From Paraburkholderia caffeinitolerans (GTDB taxonomy: Bacteria; Pseudomonadota; Gammaproteobacteria; Burkholderiales; Burkholderiaceae): 51,594 bases of DNA. Both the position numbers and the translations under genes were made by a program. The DNA is taken from positions 1-51,594 of the forward strand of contig NZ_CADIKL010000052.1 in assembly GCF_902859945.1 (NCBI RefSeq), in the 5' to 3' direction. Each line of letters begins with the position of its first letter. Position 1 is the stretch's first letter. The notes under the pieces are model-generated. The model was not told the origin of the DNA. It saw only the letters and a list, made by a program, of their open reading frames with translations, and ran no database searches. Shown in pieces: positions 7,705-16,443 of this stretch.

Positions 7705-9354
7705 TTACGCGATCGGAAACGCGCGCTCCAGAATCGCGGCCACATTCACGCCGGCGGGCAGCGTGCCGAACACGCGGCCCCACTGGTCGTCGAAGCGGCT
7801 GGCGATGAACGCGTCCGCGACCGGTGCGGGCGCGAATTCGCGCAGCAAACGCGCCTGCACCAGCAGAATCAAACGTTGCGCCTCGCGACGCGCGAGGAAT
7901 TCGAGCGTATCGGCGTCTTGCCGGAACGCGCGCGGAATGGCTTCGAGGCTGGGGCGCAAGCGCGCGTCGTCGCCGCACACCGAGGCCAGATCGGCCATCA
8001 AGGCTTCGAGCGCATCCGGCTCGCGGCCGATCGCACGCAGCATGTCGAGCGCCATCACGTTGCCCGACCCTTCCCAGATCGAGATGACCGGCGCTTCGCG
8101 ATACAGGCGCCCCATCGGGCCTTCGTCCATATAGCCATTGCCGCCGAACACTTCCATCGCTTCACCGGTCAGTTCGATGCTGCGCTTGGCGACCCAGTAC
8201 TTGGACGCAGGCGTCACAATCCGCTTGTAGGCGCGCTGAAGCGGCGAGTCTTCCGCACGCGCGAACGCTTCGGTCAGGCGCATCATCAATTGCGTCGCGG
8301 CCTCGCTTTCCAGCGCCAAGTCGGCCAGCACGTTGCGCATCAGCGGCTGGTCCACGAGGTATTTGCCGAATGCCTGGCGACCGCGGGCGTAGTGAATCGA
8401 CTGCACGAGCGCCTGGCGGATCGTGCCGGTGCTGCCCATGACGCAATTCAGGCGCGTATAGGACGCCATCTCGATGATGGTCGGGATGCCGCGCCCTTCT
8501 TCGCCGATCATGCGCCCCCAAGCCCCCAGGAATTCGACCTCGCTGCTGGAGTTGGAGCGGTTGCCGACTTTTTCCTTCAAGCGCTGGATATGAATGGCGT
8601 TCTTGGTGCCGTCCGGACGCCAGCGCGGCACGAAGAAGCACGAAAGACCATTCTCAGTGCGCGCGAGCACGAGGTGCGCATCGCACATGGGCGCCGAAAA
8701 GAACCACTTGTGGCCGGTGATCTCGTACTCCGCGCCGCGCCCTTCGCCGCGCAGCGGCGTGGCGCGCGTGCTATTGGCGCGCACGTCGGAGCCGCCCTGC
8801 TTTTCCGTCATGCCCATACCGACGAGCATCGACGACTTCTGCTCAAACGGAATATCGCGCGCGTCGTAGCTGAGCGAATAGAGCTTCGGCGCAAGCTGCT
8901 CAAATAGTTCGGGTTCCTTCTGAAGCACCGGGATGCATGCGAAGGTCATCGAATTCGGGCATTGCGAGCCGGCCTCGATCTGGCCATGCATCGAAAAACC
9001 CGCCGCGTACGCCGCCCATGCGCCCGGACGCGAATCGCTGAATGGCCGCGCGATCAGATCATGCTCGCGCGCCATTTTCATGAAGCCGTGCCACGCGGGG
9101 TGGAATTCCACGCGGTCGATGCGATTGCCCTGGCGGTCGAACGTGTGGAGTTCGGGTTTGAAGTGGTTGGCGTCCTCGGCCATTTGCACCATTTCCGCGC
9201 TGCCGAGCAGCCCGCCATGGCGTGTCAGCTCCTCCTCATAGGCCGCGCCGCCGCCGCGCCGGACCGCCTCTTGCAGCGCGATATCGGTGCTGTAGAGGTT
9301 ATAATTTTTTAATTCCGGCACGACATTCGTGACTTCATGGGTTTTCCAGTTCAT
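7705..9354 (-). CDS. Acyl-CoA dehydrogenase, AidB-like
   Basis: About 549 residues, the length of the AidB subgroup rather than the 380-residue core family. The ATG at 9354 (MNWKTHEVTNVVPEL) is preferred over the upstream one because of a GGAAAGGGA site. Visible signatures are SQCPNSMTFACIPVL, GMTEKQGGSDVRANSTRA, YEITGHKWFFSAPM and, near the end, EVFGGNGYMDEGPMGRLYRE with PVISIWEGSGNVMALDMLRA, a string typical of AidB and its relatives. It would be a cytoplasmic FAD enzyme oxidising an acyl-CoA such as a branched chain. A role in alkylation response cannot be excluded. A divergent TetR gene and a nearby FadD ligase favour fatty-acid metabolism. Confidence 0.92.
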   Translation of the reverse strand: MNWKTHEVTNVVPELKNYNLYSTDIALQEAVRRGGGAAYEEELTRHGGLLGSAEMVQMAEDANHFKPELHTFDRQGNRIDRVEFHPAWHGFMKMAREHDLIARPFSDSRPGAWAAYAAGFSMHGQIEAGSQCPNSMTFACIPVLQKEPELFEQLAPKLYSLSYDARDIPFEQKSSMLVGMGMTEKQGGSDVRANSTRATPLRGEGRGAEYEITGHKWFFSAPMCDAHLVLARTENGLSCFFVPRWRPDGTKNAIHIQRLKEKVGNRSNSSSEVEFLGAWGRMIGEEGRGIPTIIEMASYTRLNCVMGSTGTIRQALVQSIHYARGRQAFGKYLVDQPLMRNVLADLALESEAATQLMMRLTEAFARAEDSPLQRAYKRIVTPASKYWVAKRSIELTGEAMEVFGGNGYMDEGPMGRLYREAPVISIWEGSGNVMALDMLRAIGREPDALEALMADLASVCGDDARLRPSLEAIPRAFRQDADTLEFLARREAQRLILLVQARLLREFAPAPVADAFIASRFDDQWGRVFGTLPAGVNVAAILERAFPIA

Positions 9355-9482
9355 ATCGCAATGTCCCTTTCCTGTTCCGTTATCTTGCGTCGACACCCAC
9401 TGGCACGCGAACTGCCCAGCCAGCGGCCGACACGGGATTCACATAACAGTGTAGGGAGGAATGCTCGCGGGGGTGTTCGGGT

Positions 9483-10172
9483 TTGAAAAACGTCACGCCG
9501 CCAACCTCAGGCGCAATAGCGACGACGGCAACAACCGCATCGAAGCGCCGCCGGCCCGCCCAATCACGGGCACTCGCCACAACCGAAGCCATTCAGCAAG
9601 CGTTTATCCAGTTGCTGGTCGAGCGCAGCTACCGCGCGGTATCGATTCGCCAGATCGTGGCGCTGGCGGGCGTGGGCACCGGCAGCTTCTACGAATACTA
9701 TTCGAGCAAAGACGAACTGGCCGCCGTGTGCATCCGCCTGCGCATCCGGGACATCGCGGCCACGATGCTCGAATGCATCGACGCACACCAGAACGAACCG
9801 TTGCCGCAGCGCGTCGACGCGCTGATCCATGCCCAAAGCGCCGCGCCATTGGCCGATCCCGAACAGTGGAGCGCCCTGTTCGTTCTCGAGCGCCGCATTT
9901 CGGAAATGGAAACCTATCGGGATCTCTACGGCGAGTTCGTGCGGATGTGGACAAAAGCGCTTGCTGGAGGGCCCGGATGGCCCGATGGCGCGCCAACCCA
10001 GGACGCGGCCTTCGCCGCTCACTCGATGGTCTACGGCCTCGTAACGCAGGCGCTCATAACCCGAACGGTCCCGCCCGATGCCGACGCGATCGGCCGGTTG
10101 CTGCGCACGGCGGTGCACGGCTATCTTTCAGTGGTCGCGCCGCTGGCGTACCGGTTGCATCGTTTCGCCTAG
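9483..10172 (+). CDS. TetR/AcrR-family regulator
   Basis: A 229-residue repressor. The N-terminal HTH is typical: TTEAIQQAFIQLLVERSYRA followed by VSIRQIVALAGVGTGSFYEY and YSSKDELAAVC. The only usable start is the TTG at 9483, behind a G-rich stretch, since the first in-frame Met after it lies inside the domain. The C-terminal 150 residues form the helical ligand domain. It is divergent from the acyl-CoA dehydrogenase and convergent with fadD, so a fatty acyl-CoA or related ligand is plausible. The low-quality start may mean low expression. Confidence 0.88.
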   Translation: MKNVTPPTSGAIATTATTASKRRRPAQSRALATTEAIQQAFIQLLVERSYRAVSIRQIVALAGVGTGSFYEYYSSKDELAAVCIRLRIRDIAATMLECIDAHQNEPLPQRVDALIHAQSAAPLADPEQWSALFVLERRISEMETYRDLYGEFVRMWTKALAGGPGWPDGAPTQDAAFAAHSMVYGLVTQALITRTVPPDADAIGRLLRTAVHGYLSVVAPLAYRLHRFA

Positions 10173-10182
10173 TCCGCCAGCG

Positions 10183-11862
10183 TCAGAGGCGATTCACCAG
10201 CCGGTCCCGCAATTGCCGGCGCAACACCTTGCCGATCGGCGATTTCGGCAGATCGTTCACGAAGATCACATGCCTCGGCACTTTATAAGCGGCGAGGCTC
10301 GTGCGCGCAAATTCAATCACGTCAGCCTCGGTCAGCCCCGCGTCCTTTTTCACCACGAAAGCGGCAGGTGTTTCTCCGGATTGCGAATCCGCCACGCCTA
10401 CCACCGCAACCTCCAGAATGCCCGCGTGCTGAAACAGCACGCCCTCCACCTCGTTCGGGTAGACGTTGAAACCCGAAACCAGAATCATGTCCTTCTTGCG
10501 ATCGACGATCTTGATCACGCCGCGCTCGTCCATGATCCCGATGTCACCAGTCGCAAAGAACCCATCGGGGCCGATCACGCGCTCGGTTTCCTCCGGCCGG
10601 TTAAAGTAGCCTTGCATGACAGAAGGCCCAGCGACACAGATCTCGCCCGGCATGCCCGCGCCTACCGCCGCGCCGCTGTCATCGCGGATTTCAACGCGCA
10701 CGGAAGGCAGCGGCACGCCGATCGTTCCATCGAAGGCAGTACGCGTGACGGGATTGGCCGTCACGGCTCCTGCGGCCTCGGATAAACCGTAGACCTCCAG
10801 CACCGGAGTGCCCGTGAGTTTTTGCCAGCGTTCGGCCACTGCGGGCTGTGTCGCGGTAGCGCCGCCAAAGGTTTTGCGCAATGCGGAGAAGTCGAGTGCA
10901 CCGAAGTCTTCATTGTTCATCAGCGCCGTGAATAGCGTGTTAAGACCACCAACGAAGGTTGGGCGGTGCGTTGCGAAATCTTTCACGAGGGAGGGAATAT
11001 CGCGTGGGTTCATGACCAGAACGCAGCGCTGCCCCAGATGGAACGTGACCAGACATTGGCACACCAGAGCCGCCACGTGATAGAGAGGCAGCGCGACGAG
11101 CGTAATTTCACCGCTCTCGCGGAACGCCGGCTTGATCCAAGCCGCAACCATCAGCACATTCGCGACCACGTTGCCGTGCGTTAGCGCCGCCCCTTTGGGC
11201 TCGCCGGTCGTGCCGCCGGTGTATTGCAGAAACGCCCGGTTTGCGTGATTCAGTTCTGGTTTCGTGAAGTCCGTAGCCGCGTGCGTGGTCATGGCCACTT
11301 TGAAGGCAATCGCAGCGTCGATCGTCCAGTCCGGGACGAGCTTTTTCCTTTTTCGAACGACATAATCGACAATCACGGATTTCGGAAAGTGCTGCATATC
11401 CGACACGTGCGCAACGATAACGTGCTCGATCGAGACATGAGCAAGCGCCTGCTCGACGGTGGCGGCGGAAATCTCAAGGACCACGATTGCACGCGCACCG
11501 GAATCCTTGATCAAATTCACCAGTTCCGGCGCGGTATACAGCGGGTTCACGTTGACCACGGTGAGCCCGGCCCGGAGTGCGGCGAACATCGCGATAGGAT
11601 ATTGCAGAGAGTTCGGCAACATTAGCGCGATGCGGTCCCCGGGGTTCAGTCCAAGGTCCTTCTGGAAATAGGCGGCGAGGCGCGCGGAGTACTCGTCCAA
11701 CTGGTGATAGGTGAGATCCACGCCGAATTGATGAAAGGCGATCCTGTCGCTGAAGCGCGCAACGGCTTGCTCCAGGAGAGCCGCCATCGAGGGACAGTCA
11801 TTGAGGTCGATGTCCGCCGCAACGCCAGCGGGGTATTGCGAAAGCCAGGGCTTGGGTGACAT
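10183..11862 (-). CDS. fadD: Long-chain fatty acid--CoA ligase FadD
   Basis: 559 residues from the ATG at 11862, close to the 561 of E. coli FadD. That ATG follows a textbook GGAGGACGAA site, so a 44-residue upstream extension is rejected. Motifs in order: LQYTGGTTGEPKGAALTHGN (ATP/AMP loop), LEVYGLSEAAGAV, GFFATGDIGIMDERGVIKIV, DRKKDMILVSGFNVYPNEVE and the catalytic-lysine tail LPKSPIGKVLRRQLRD. It activates fatty acids to acyl-CoA by way of acyl-AMP at the inner membrane. It converges on the TetR gene, whose stop is 10 bases from its own stop. Substrate chain length cannot be read from the sequence. Confidence 0.93.
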   Translation of the reverse strand: MSPKPWLSQYPAGVAADIDLNDCPSMAALLEQAVARFSDRIAFHQFGVDLTYHQLDEYSARLAAYFQKDLGLNPGDRIALMLPNSLQYPIAMFAALRAGLTVVNVNPLYTAPELVNLIKDSGARAIVVLEISAATVEQALAHVSIEHVIVAHVSDMQHFPKSVIVDYVVRKRKKLVPDWTIDAAIAFKVAMTTHAATDFTKPELNHANRAFLQYTGGTTGEPKGAALTHGNVVANVLMVAAWIKPAFRESGEITLVALPLYHVAALVCQCLVTFHLGQRCVLVMNPRDIPSLVKDFATHRPTFVGGLNTLFTALMNNEDFGALDFSALRKTFGGATATQPAVAERWQKLTGTPVLEVYGLSEAAGAVTANPVTRTAFDGTIGVPLPSVRVEIRDDSGAAVGAGMPGEICVAGPSVMQGYFNRPEETERVIGPDGFFATGDIGIMDERGVIKIVDRKKDMILVSGFNVYPNEVEGVLFQHAGILEVAVVGVADSQSGETPAAFVVKKDAGLTEADVIEFARTSLAAYKVPRHVIFVNDLPKSPIGKVLRRQLRDRLVNRL

Positions 11863-12370
11863 TTCGTCCTCCGCTGCGGATTGCTGCGAAGTTTGCTGTT
11901 TTTCCAGCGAGGTTTCTGAACGTTGTACGGAGAACGTTTGGCGTGGTGAGCTGGAAGCGTTTTGAAGGCTCGACTTCCAGAGTAGTCTCGCCATGAAGTA
12001 GCGCGTGTGTTGTAGCGCACATATGCGTGAGATCGGATGGGCATATCTGCGCTAAGGTCTGTTGATTAATGGCGGCCTTAAGATTGTGGCCATCCTGCCT
12101 ACGATCTGACGCGGTCGTCCGAAATCGAGCCCTTGCAGCCGGTCAAGAGAGCGCGACCACGAGTGTCAATTCGCTCTCCTTGTTTGGCTCTTCCCGGAAA
12201 ACGTCAGGCACGAGCTGCTTCGCATCCCCTTCCCAGCCGGTGAAGTACGTTTCAGAGCGGCTTCGTTGATAGCTTTTTCCTGTTTCGTTCAGATGTAGTG
12301 CTTATCAATGCGTTTGTGGTATTCGGGTTTTATTCCCGGCGTGATGAAGTGGCGACTTTCAGAAATTGCG
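11863..12370. other. 508-base gap with an unexplained minus-strand reading frame
   Basis: The part next to fadD should hold its promoter. On the minus strand, from about 12302 down to 12156, a frame without a start reads ALHLNETGKSYQRS, then ETYFTGWEGDAKQLVPDVF, then REEPNKESELTLVVALS and stop. Just upstream another frame reads RHFITPGIKPEYHKRIDKHY. The composition looks like real protein, possibly one frameshifted small gene following the Lrp gene. I do not recognise it. Confidence 0.3.
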
Positions 12371-12847
12371 TCAGATCGGCAACGACAAACCAAATTTCAC
12401 GCGCGACATCACCACCATCGTTTCGAAATGGCGAATGTTCGGGTTTTGCCGAAACACTCGATTGGCAAATTCCTCGTAGTTATCGATGTCGCGCACCGAA
12501 ATTAGTAGCACGAAGTCGGCCCTTCCGGTTACGACGTAGCACTGCATGACTTCGGGCACTTCGTTCAAAAAACGCTTGAATTCGTCGAGCAGGTCGAGCC
12601 GTTCCCGCTCGACCTGCACCTGTACCCACATCATGATCGGCAAACCGACCTTGTTCGGCGCCAGCACAGAAGTGTCCTGCAGGATATAGCCGTCCTCGCG
12701 CAAGCGCTTGACGCGCCGCAAGCACGCAGGTGGGCTCAAATTGACCAGCGCGGCGAGCGCCTGGTTGCTGATCTGGTTGTCGATTTGAAGTTGGGCCAAG
12801 ATGCGGCGATCGTAATCATCCAGCGGCGACTCGGGCGGTTTGTCCAT
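12371..12847 (-). CDS. Lrp/AsnC-family transcriptional regulator
   Basis: 158 residues from the ATG at 12847 (MDKPPESPLDDYDRRILAQL). The HTH reads NQALAALVNLSPPACLRRVK and the C-terminal RAM/AsnC ligand domain contains VMQCYVVTGRADFVLLIS. It faces the binding-protein/deformylase-like/transaminase operon across 123 bases that contain a perfect dyad (12871-12914). Lrp proteins bind amino acids and usually control neighbouring amino-acid uptake or degradation genes, so this one probably senses the amino acid or amine handled by that operon. Confidence 0.92.
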   Translation of the reverse strand: MDKPPESPLDDYDRRILAQLQIDNQISNQALAALVNLSPPACLRRVKRLREDGYILQDTSVLAPNKVGLPIMMWVQVQVERERLDLLDEFKRFLNEVPEVMQCYVVTGRADFVLLISVRDIDNYEEFANRVFRQNPNIRHFETMVVMSRVKFGLSLPI

Positions 12848-12870
12848 ATTTCGCGCATGCATTGAAAAAC

Positions 12871-12914
12871 GAAATCCAATTAATCAAAAATGGCCTTCGA
12901 GAATATTGGATTTC
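12871..12914. promoter_or_regulatory. Perfect 10-bp inverted repeat, likely Lrp-type operator
   Basis: GAAATCCAAT (12871-12880) and ATTGGATTTC (12905-12914) are exact reverse complements with centres 34 bases apart, about three helical turns, in AT-rich DNA between the divergent Lrp gene and the operon. The position and spacing suit a multimeric Lrp-type regulator. Confidence 0.6.
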
Positions 12915-12970
12915 TCAAAGCCTCCCTAGAATCGTATCACCACCCGGTGCTTGATTTCACGGAGAAAACC

Positions 12971-14101
12971 ATGCGACACCCGCTCCTCACCGCCGCGCTC
13001 GCGCTGGCGTTTTGCTGCGCCGCCGCGCATGCGCAAACCGTCGTCACAATTGGCTATGCGGGCGCACTCACTGGCGCTCAGGCTCATTTCGGCAAGGACA
13101 GCGAACGCGGCATCCGGCTGGCGTTGGACGAAATCAACGCGTCGCATCCGGTGATCGGTGGCAAACCCGTGAAGTTCGAGCTCGACGCGCAGGACGACGG
13201 CGCCGATCCGCGCCTGGCAACCACGGTCGCGCAGCGGTTCGCCGACAATCGTGTAAGCGCCGTCATTGGTCATCAGAATTCGGGCACGTCAATCGCGGTA
13301 GCACGCATCTACGCGCAGCAACACATTGCCGAACTGACTCCATCAGCAACTAGCCCCGAGTTCACCCGGCTGGGTTTCGATACCACATTCCGCATGCTGG
13401 CCAACGACGATTTCCTCGGTGAAGCGCTCTCGCGCTATGTGTCCGACACGCTGCATGCCAAGCGTGTAGCAGTCGTCGACGACCGCACCGCCTACGGCCA
13501 GGGCATCGCCGATGTGTTCGCCAAGCAAGTACAGGCATCCGGTGACACGATCGTCGCGCGGGAATATACGACCGACAAGGCCTTTGATTTCGCGGCGGTG
13601 CTCACCCGTGTCAAAAGCGCCAACCCGCAGGCGATTTTCTTCGGCGGCATGGACACGCAAGGTGGCCCCATGCTCAAGCAAATGCGCCATTACGCTATTG
13701 AGGCGCCGCTCATTGGCGGAGACGGTCTGTGCACCGCCGAGATGAGCAAGCTCGCAGGCGCGGCACTTGACGGCAACCTGTATTGTGCCGACGGCGGCCG
13801 CAGTCTTGCGAAGATGCCAGGCGGGCCAGCCTTCGCTGCGAAGTTCACGAAGACCTACGGCGAACCGGTGCAGTTGTACGCGCCCTATGCCTATGACGCG
13901 ATGATGGCCATCTACCATGCCGCCGTGCTTGCACAATCAACCAAGGCACCGGACATCGTATCTGCCCTGCATCGTGTCGTGTTCCAAGGCGTCACGGGGT
14001 CGATCGCCTTTGACGCCCACGGCGACCTACGCACGCCTGCCGCCACTATATCCACCTATCACGCAGGCAATAAAACGGCTTTGACCGAGGTATCGAAATG
14101 A
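12971..14101 (+). CDS. ABC transporter substrate-binding protein, branched-chain amino acid type
   Basis: 376 residues from the ATG at 12971, behind GGAGA. The signal peptide is MRHPLLTAALALAFCCAAAH with cleavage after AHA. The mature start TVVTIGYAGALTGAQAHFGK, then GIRLALDEINASHPV and AVIGHQNSGTSIAVARIYAQ, are classical LivJ/LivK-type features, and the length fits. The protein would bind a small amino acid-like ligand in the periplasm. No permease or ATPase gene follows. Instead its end overlaps the next gene by ATGA. It may therefore serve a distant ABC permease, or act with the later MFS transporter only at the pathway level. Confidence 0.92.
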   Translation: MRHPLLTAALALAFCCAAAHAQTVVTIGYAGALTGAQAHFGKDSERGIRLALDEINASHPVIGGKPVKFELDAQDDGADPRLATTVAQRFADNRVSAVIGHQNSGTSIAVARIYAQQHIAELTPSATSPEFTRLGFDTTFRMLANDDFLGEALSRYVSDTLHAKRVAVVDDRTAYGQGIADVFAKQVQASGDTIVAREYTTDKAFDFAAVLTRVKSANPQAIFFGGMDTQGGPMLKQMRHYAIEAPLIGGDGLCTAEMSKLAGAALDGNLYCADGGRSLAKMPGGPAFAAKFTKTYGEPVQLYAPYAYDAMMAIYHAAVLAQSTKAPDIVSALHRVVFQGVTGSIAFDAHGDLRTPAATISTYHAGNKTALTEVSK

Positions 14102-14655
14102 CGCGGGAAATCCTTCCAGTCGGCACGCCATCGCTGCGCGAAACGGCATCTCCTGTAACCGACTTGAGCGACCTCGCTGTTGTCGCCGAAGCGTCTGCCC
14201 TGGGAGACGCGATACGCGCCTTTCGCGCCAAGCATGGCTTCGGACGCGCCATCGCGGCGCCTCAGATCGGGATACACAAACGCATGATCGGCCTCGCGCT
14301 GCCCGGCTGGCCCGAGGTAATCGTCAATCCCGAAATCGTCTGGCAGAGCGACGAACGCATGACGCTTTGGGACGATTGCATGTGCTTCCCCGACATGCTC
14401 GTACGCGTTGAGCGCTTCGTTTCGATTTCGGTGCGCTTCACCGATCTCACCGGCGCGGTGCATCTTAAGGAACGCTTGTGCCAGGCGGACGCAGAGTTGA
14501 TGCAACACGAGATCGACCATCTGGACGGCAAGCTCTCGTTTGACCGCGCGGTAGGGGCCAACCCGATCGTGCACCGCAGCGTCTTCGAAGCTGCCCGCGT
14601 CGACTTCGCCCGCGAAGTCGACTATTACCCCCAAACTGTACGAGATCCTTCATGA
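14098..14655 (+). CDS. Peptide-deformylase-like metalloprotein
   Basis: 185 residues of the peptide deformylase fold. Motif 1 is RAIAAPQIGIH (residues 50-60, canonical G-x-G-x-AAPQ). Motif 2 is WDDCMCFPD (91-99), where the canonical EGCLS is changed to DDCMC but the metal Cys94 remains. Motif 3 is HEIDHLDG (137-144), with both His ligands and the catalytic Glu. The housekeeping enzyme sits beside fmt; this copy instead overlaps the binding-protein gene (14098-14101) and the transaminase gene (14652-14655). It is therefore probably a specialised hydrolase of formyl or other small amides in the pathway. Ordinary deformylation of new proteins is possible but less likely. Confidence 0.85.
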   Translation: MTREILPVGTPSLRETASPVTDLSDLAVVAEASALGDAIRAFRAKHGFGRAIAAPQIGIHKRMIGLALPGWPEVIVNPEIVWQSDERMTLWDDCMCFPDMLVRVERFVSISVRFTDLTGAVHLKERLCQADAELMQHEIDHLDGKLSFDRAVGANPIVHRSVFEAARVDFAREVDYYPQTVRDPS

Positions 14656-15599
14656 CCCAACCTGACGTGGGGCGCATCGATGGCCTGACCTACCCGCACG
14701 GCGTCGCTTATATGGCGGGGCGCTTCCTTCCCATGTCCGAGGCGCGCATCTCGGTGCTTGATTGGGGCCTGCTTCATTCTGACGTGACGTACGATACCGT
14801 GCACGTCTGGGACGGCAAGTTCTTCCGCCTGGACCTGCACATCGAACGCTTTCGCCGTTCGCTGGCCAAGCTGCGCCTTACCGTGCCACACGACGACGAC
14901 GCGCTCCGCGGCATTCTCATCGAGTGCGTGCGCCGCTCGGGACATCGCAACGCCTATGTCGAGATGCTCTGCACGCGCGGCATCTCGCCGACTTTCAGTC
15001 GCGATCCGCGCGAGGCGCTCAATCAATTCGTCGCTTTCGCCGTGCCGTTCGGCTCGGTGGCTAACGCCCGCCAGGTCAAAGAGGGCCTGCATTTGTACCT
15101 GATCGACAGCGTGCGGCGCATTCCGCCAGAGTCGGTCGATCCGCAGATCAAGAATTATCACTGGCTCGACCTGGTGACCGCGCAGTTCCATGGTTTCGAC
15201 GCCGGTGCAGAAACGGTTGTCATCAAGGACATGGACGGGAATATCGCCGAAGGCCCGGGGTTCAATATCTTTGCCGTCAAGAACGGCACGCTATACACGC
15301 CCGAACGCGGCGTGCTGCATGGCATCACGCGCCGCACGGTGTTCGACATCGCCGCGCAAGAGGGCTTTGCCGTGAACGCAGGCGCAGTGGACGAAACATT
15401 GCTGCGTGATGCCGACGAGATCTTCATTACTTCGACAGCAGGCGGCATCATGCCGGTCTCACGTCTGAACGACACGCCGGTAGGTAACGGCCGGCCGGGC
15501 GAGATCACCCAGGCGGTCTTCCGTGTCTACTGGGCCTGGCACAATGATCCGGCGTACACGCTCGACGTCGATTACGACGGGGACCATCATGCTCGATGA
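14652..15599 (+). CDS. Class-IV PLP transaminase, (R)-amine transaminase-like
   Basis: 315 residues. The N-terminal stretch SEARISVLDWGLLHSDVTYD and VWDGKFFRLDLHIERFRRS, and later SVRRIPPESVDPQIKNYHW, follow closely the (R)-selective amine transaminases of the Arthrobacter type as I remember them. Catalytic Lys167 is in QIKNYHW, Glu200 in IAEGPGFN, and the phosphate loop is TSTAGG (261-266). D-amino acid or branched-chain aminotransferase activity are the alternatives. Translation is coupled to the deformylase-like gene by an ATGA overlap, and its 3' end overlaps the start of the broken synthase gene. It likely exchanges an amino group on the compound released by the preceding hydrolase. Confidence 0.88.
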   Translation: MTQPDVGRIDGLTYPHGVAYMAGRFLPMSEARISVLDWGLLHSDVTYDTVHVWDGKFFRLDLHIERFRRSLAKLRLTVPHDDDALRGILIECVRRSGHRNAYVEMLCTRGISPTFSRDPREALNQFVAFAVPFGSVANARQVKEGLHLYLIDSVRRIPPESVDPQIKNYHWLDLVTAQFHGFDAGAETVVIKDMDGNIAEGPGFNIFAVKNGTLYTPERGVLHGITRRTVFDIAAQEGFAVNAGAVDETLLRDADEIFITSTAGGIMPVSRLNDTPVGNGRPGEITQAVFRVYWAWHNDPAYTLDVDYDGDHHAR

Positions 15600-16370
15600 G
15601 GCGTTGCGCTTTCGGCTCGACGCGCGCCAGCAAGCACTGGCGACACGACACGCGACCACGCGTGAATTGGCGATCACCTCGGCGCAGGGCGGGACTGTAG
15701 TGGCGCAAGCGTCGCCGGGCGGCAGGACGCACGACTACGTCAACCTATGCGCCAACCGCGACGCGGCCACTGCCGCGCACGCCCTTGCCGCGGCGTCCGA
15801 CGGAGGCGCGCGGCTGCTGGTCACGGACGGGGTCTTCTCGATGGACGGCACGCAGGCGCCGCTGGCCGCGCTTGGCGCCGTGTGCAGGCAGCACCGCTCG
15901 CAGCTGGTAATGGACGATTCGCATGGCATCGGTGTGATCGGTGCAACTGGGCGGGGCACTGCCGAGGTCCGGCAGCAGATAGCGGCGGTCGATCTCTACG
16001 TCGGCACGTTGTGCAAGGCACTGGGCGGCGCATCGGGCGGCTTTGTCGCAGGTCCCGCCGTCGCCGTGAACACCATCCGCCAGTTCGGCCGTCCCTACTT
16101 ATTCTCGAATGCGCGGATGCCGACTATCGCGGCGGCGTCGATCCGCGCACTGGACCTCATCGAGCGTGGTGAGATCGATTTCGCACGACTGACTGCGATG
16201 AGCATGTACCTGCGGCGTGCGCGTTGGCCAATTGCGGTGTGTTCGCCCAGTCCTTCTCGTATCCCGTCGTTCCCGAAGGACGGGCCCGTCTTCGTTTGCA
16301 GGTCTCGCTTGCCTTGTCCGACAACGATCTCGAGTGCGTGCTGAGCGCGTTCCGTTCGATACGCCGCTGA
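15589..16370 (+). pseudogene. Broken glycine C-acetyltransferase-like (Kbl/AONS family) gene
   Basis: The reading begins at ATG 15589 and keeps recognisable pieces of a roughly 400-residue alpha-oxoamine synthase. They are DYVNLCANRD, LLVTDGVFSMDGTQAPL, DDSHGIGVIGATGRGT, the PLP-lysine motif GTLCKALGGASGGFVAG and RPYLFSNARMPTIAAASIRA. About 130 residues are missing after NLCAN and about 70 after the RALDLIERG helix. The C-terminal part then continues in another frame (CGVFAQSFSYPVVPEGRARL to the TGA at 16368). Two internal deletions plus a frameshift mean no active enzyme. Its 5' overlap with the transaminase gene shows it once belonged to the operon. Confidence 0.85.
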
Positions 16371-16443
16371 GCGCCGACTGCGCTACGCCATGACTTGATG
16401 GCGTAGCGCGTCTCTCTTCCCCTTACCTTTCGTAGGTCCGACC

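Noticed and set aside
7474..8907. 477-codon open frame on the plus strand
   Set aside because: It lies opposite the acyl-CoA dehydrogenase gene and is Arg/Ala/His-rich without domains, a typical high-GC shadow of a real gene.
11863..11994. 44-residue N-terminal extension of FadD
   Set aside because: The ATG at 11862 has a perfect GGAGGA site and gives the normal length of the enzyme; the extension looks non-coding.
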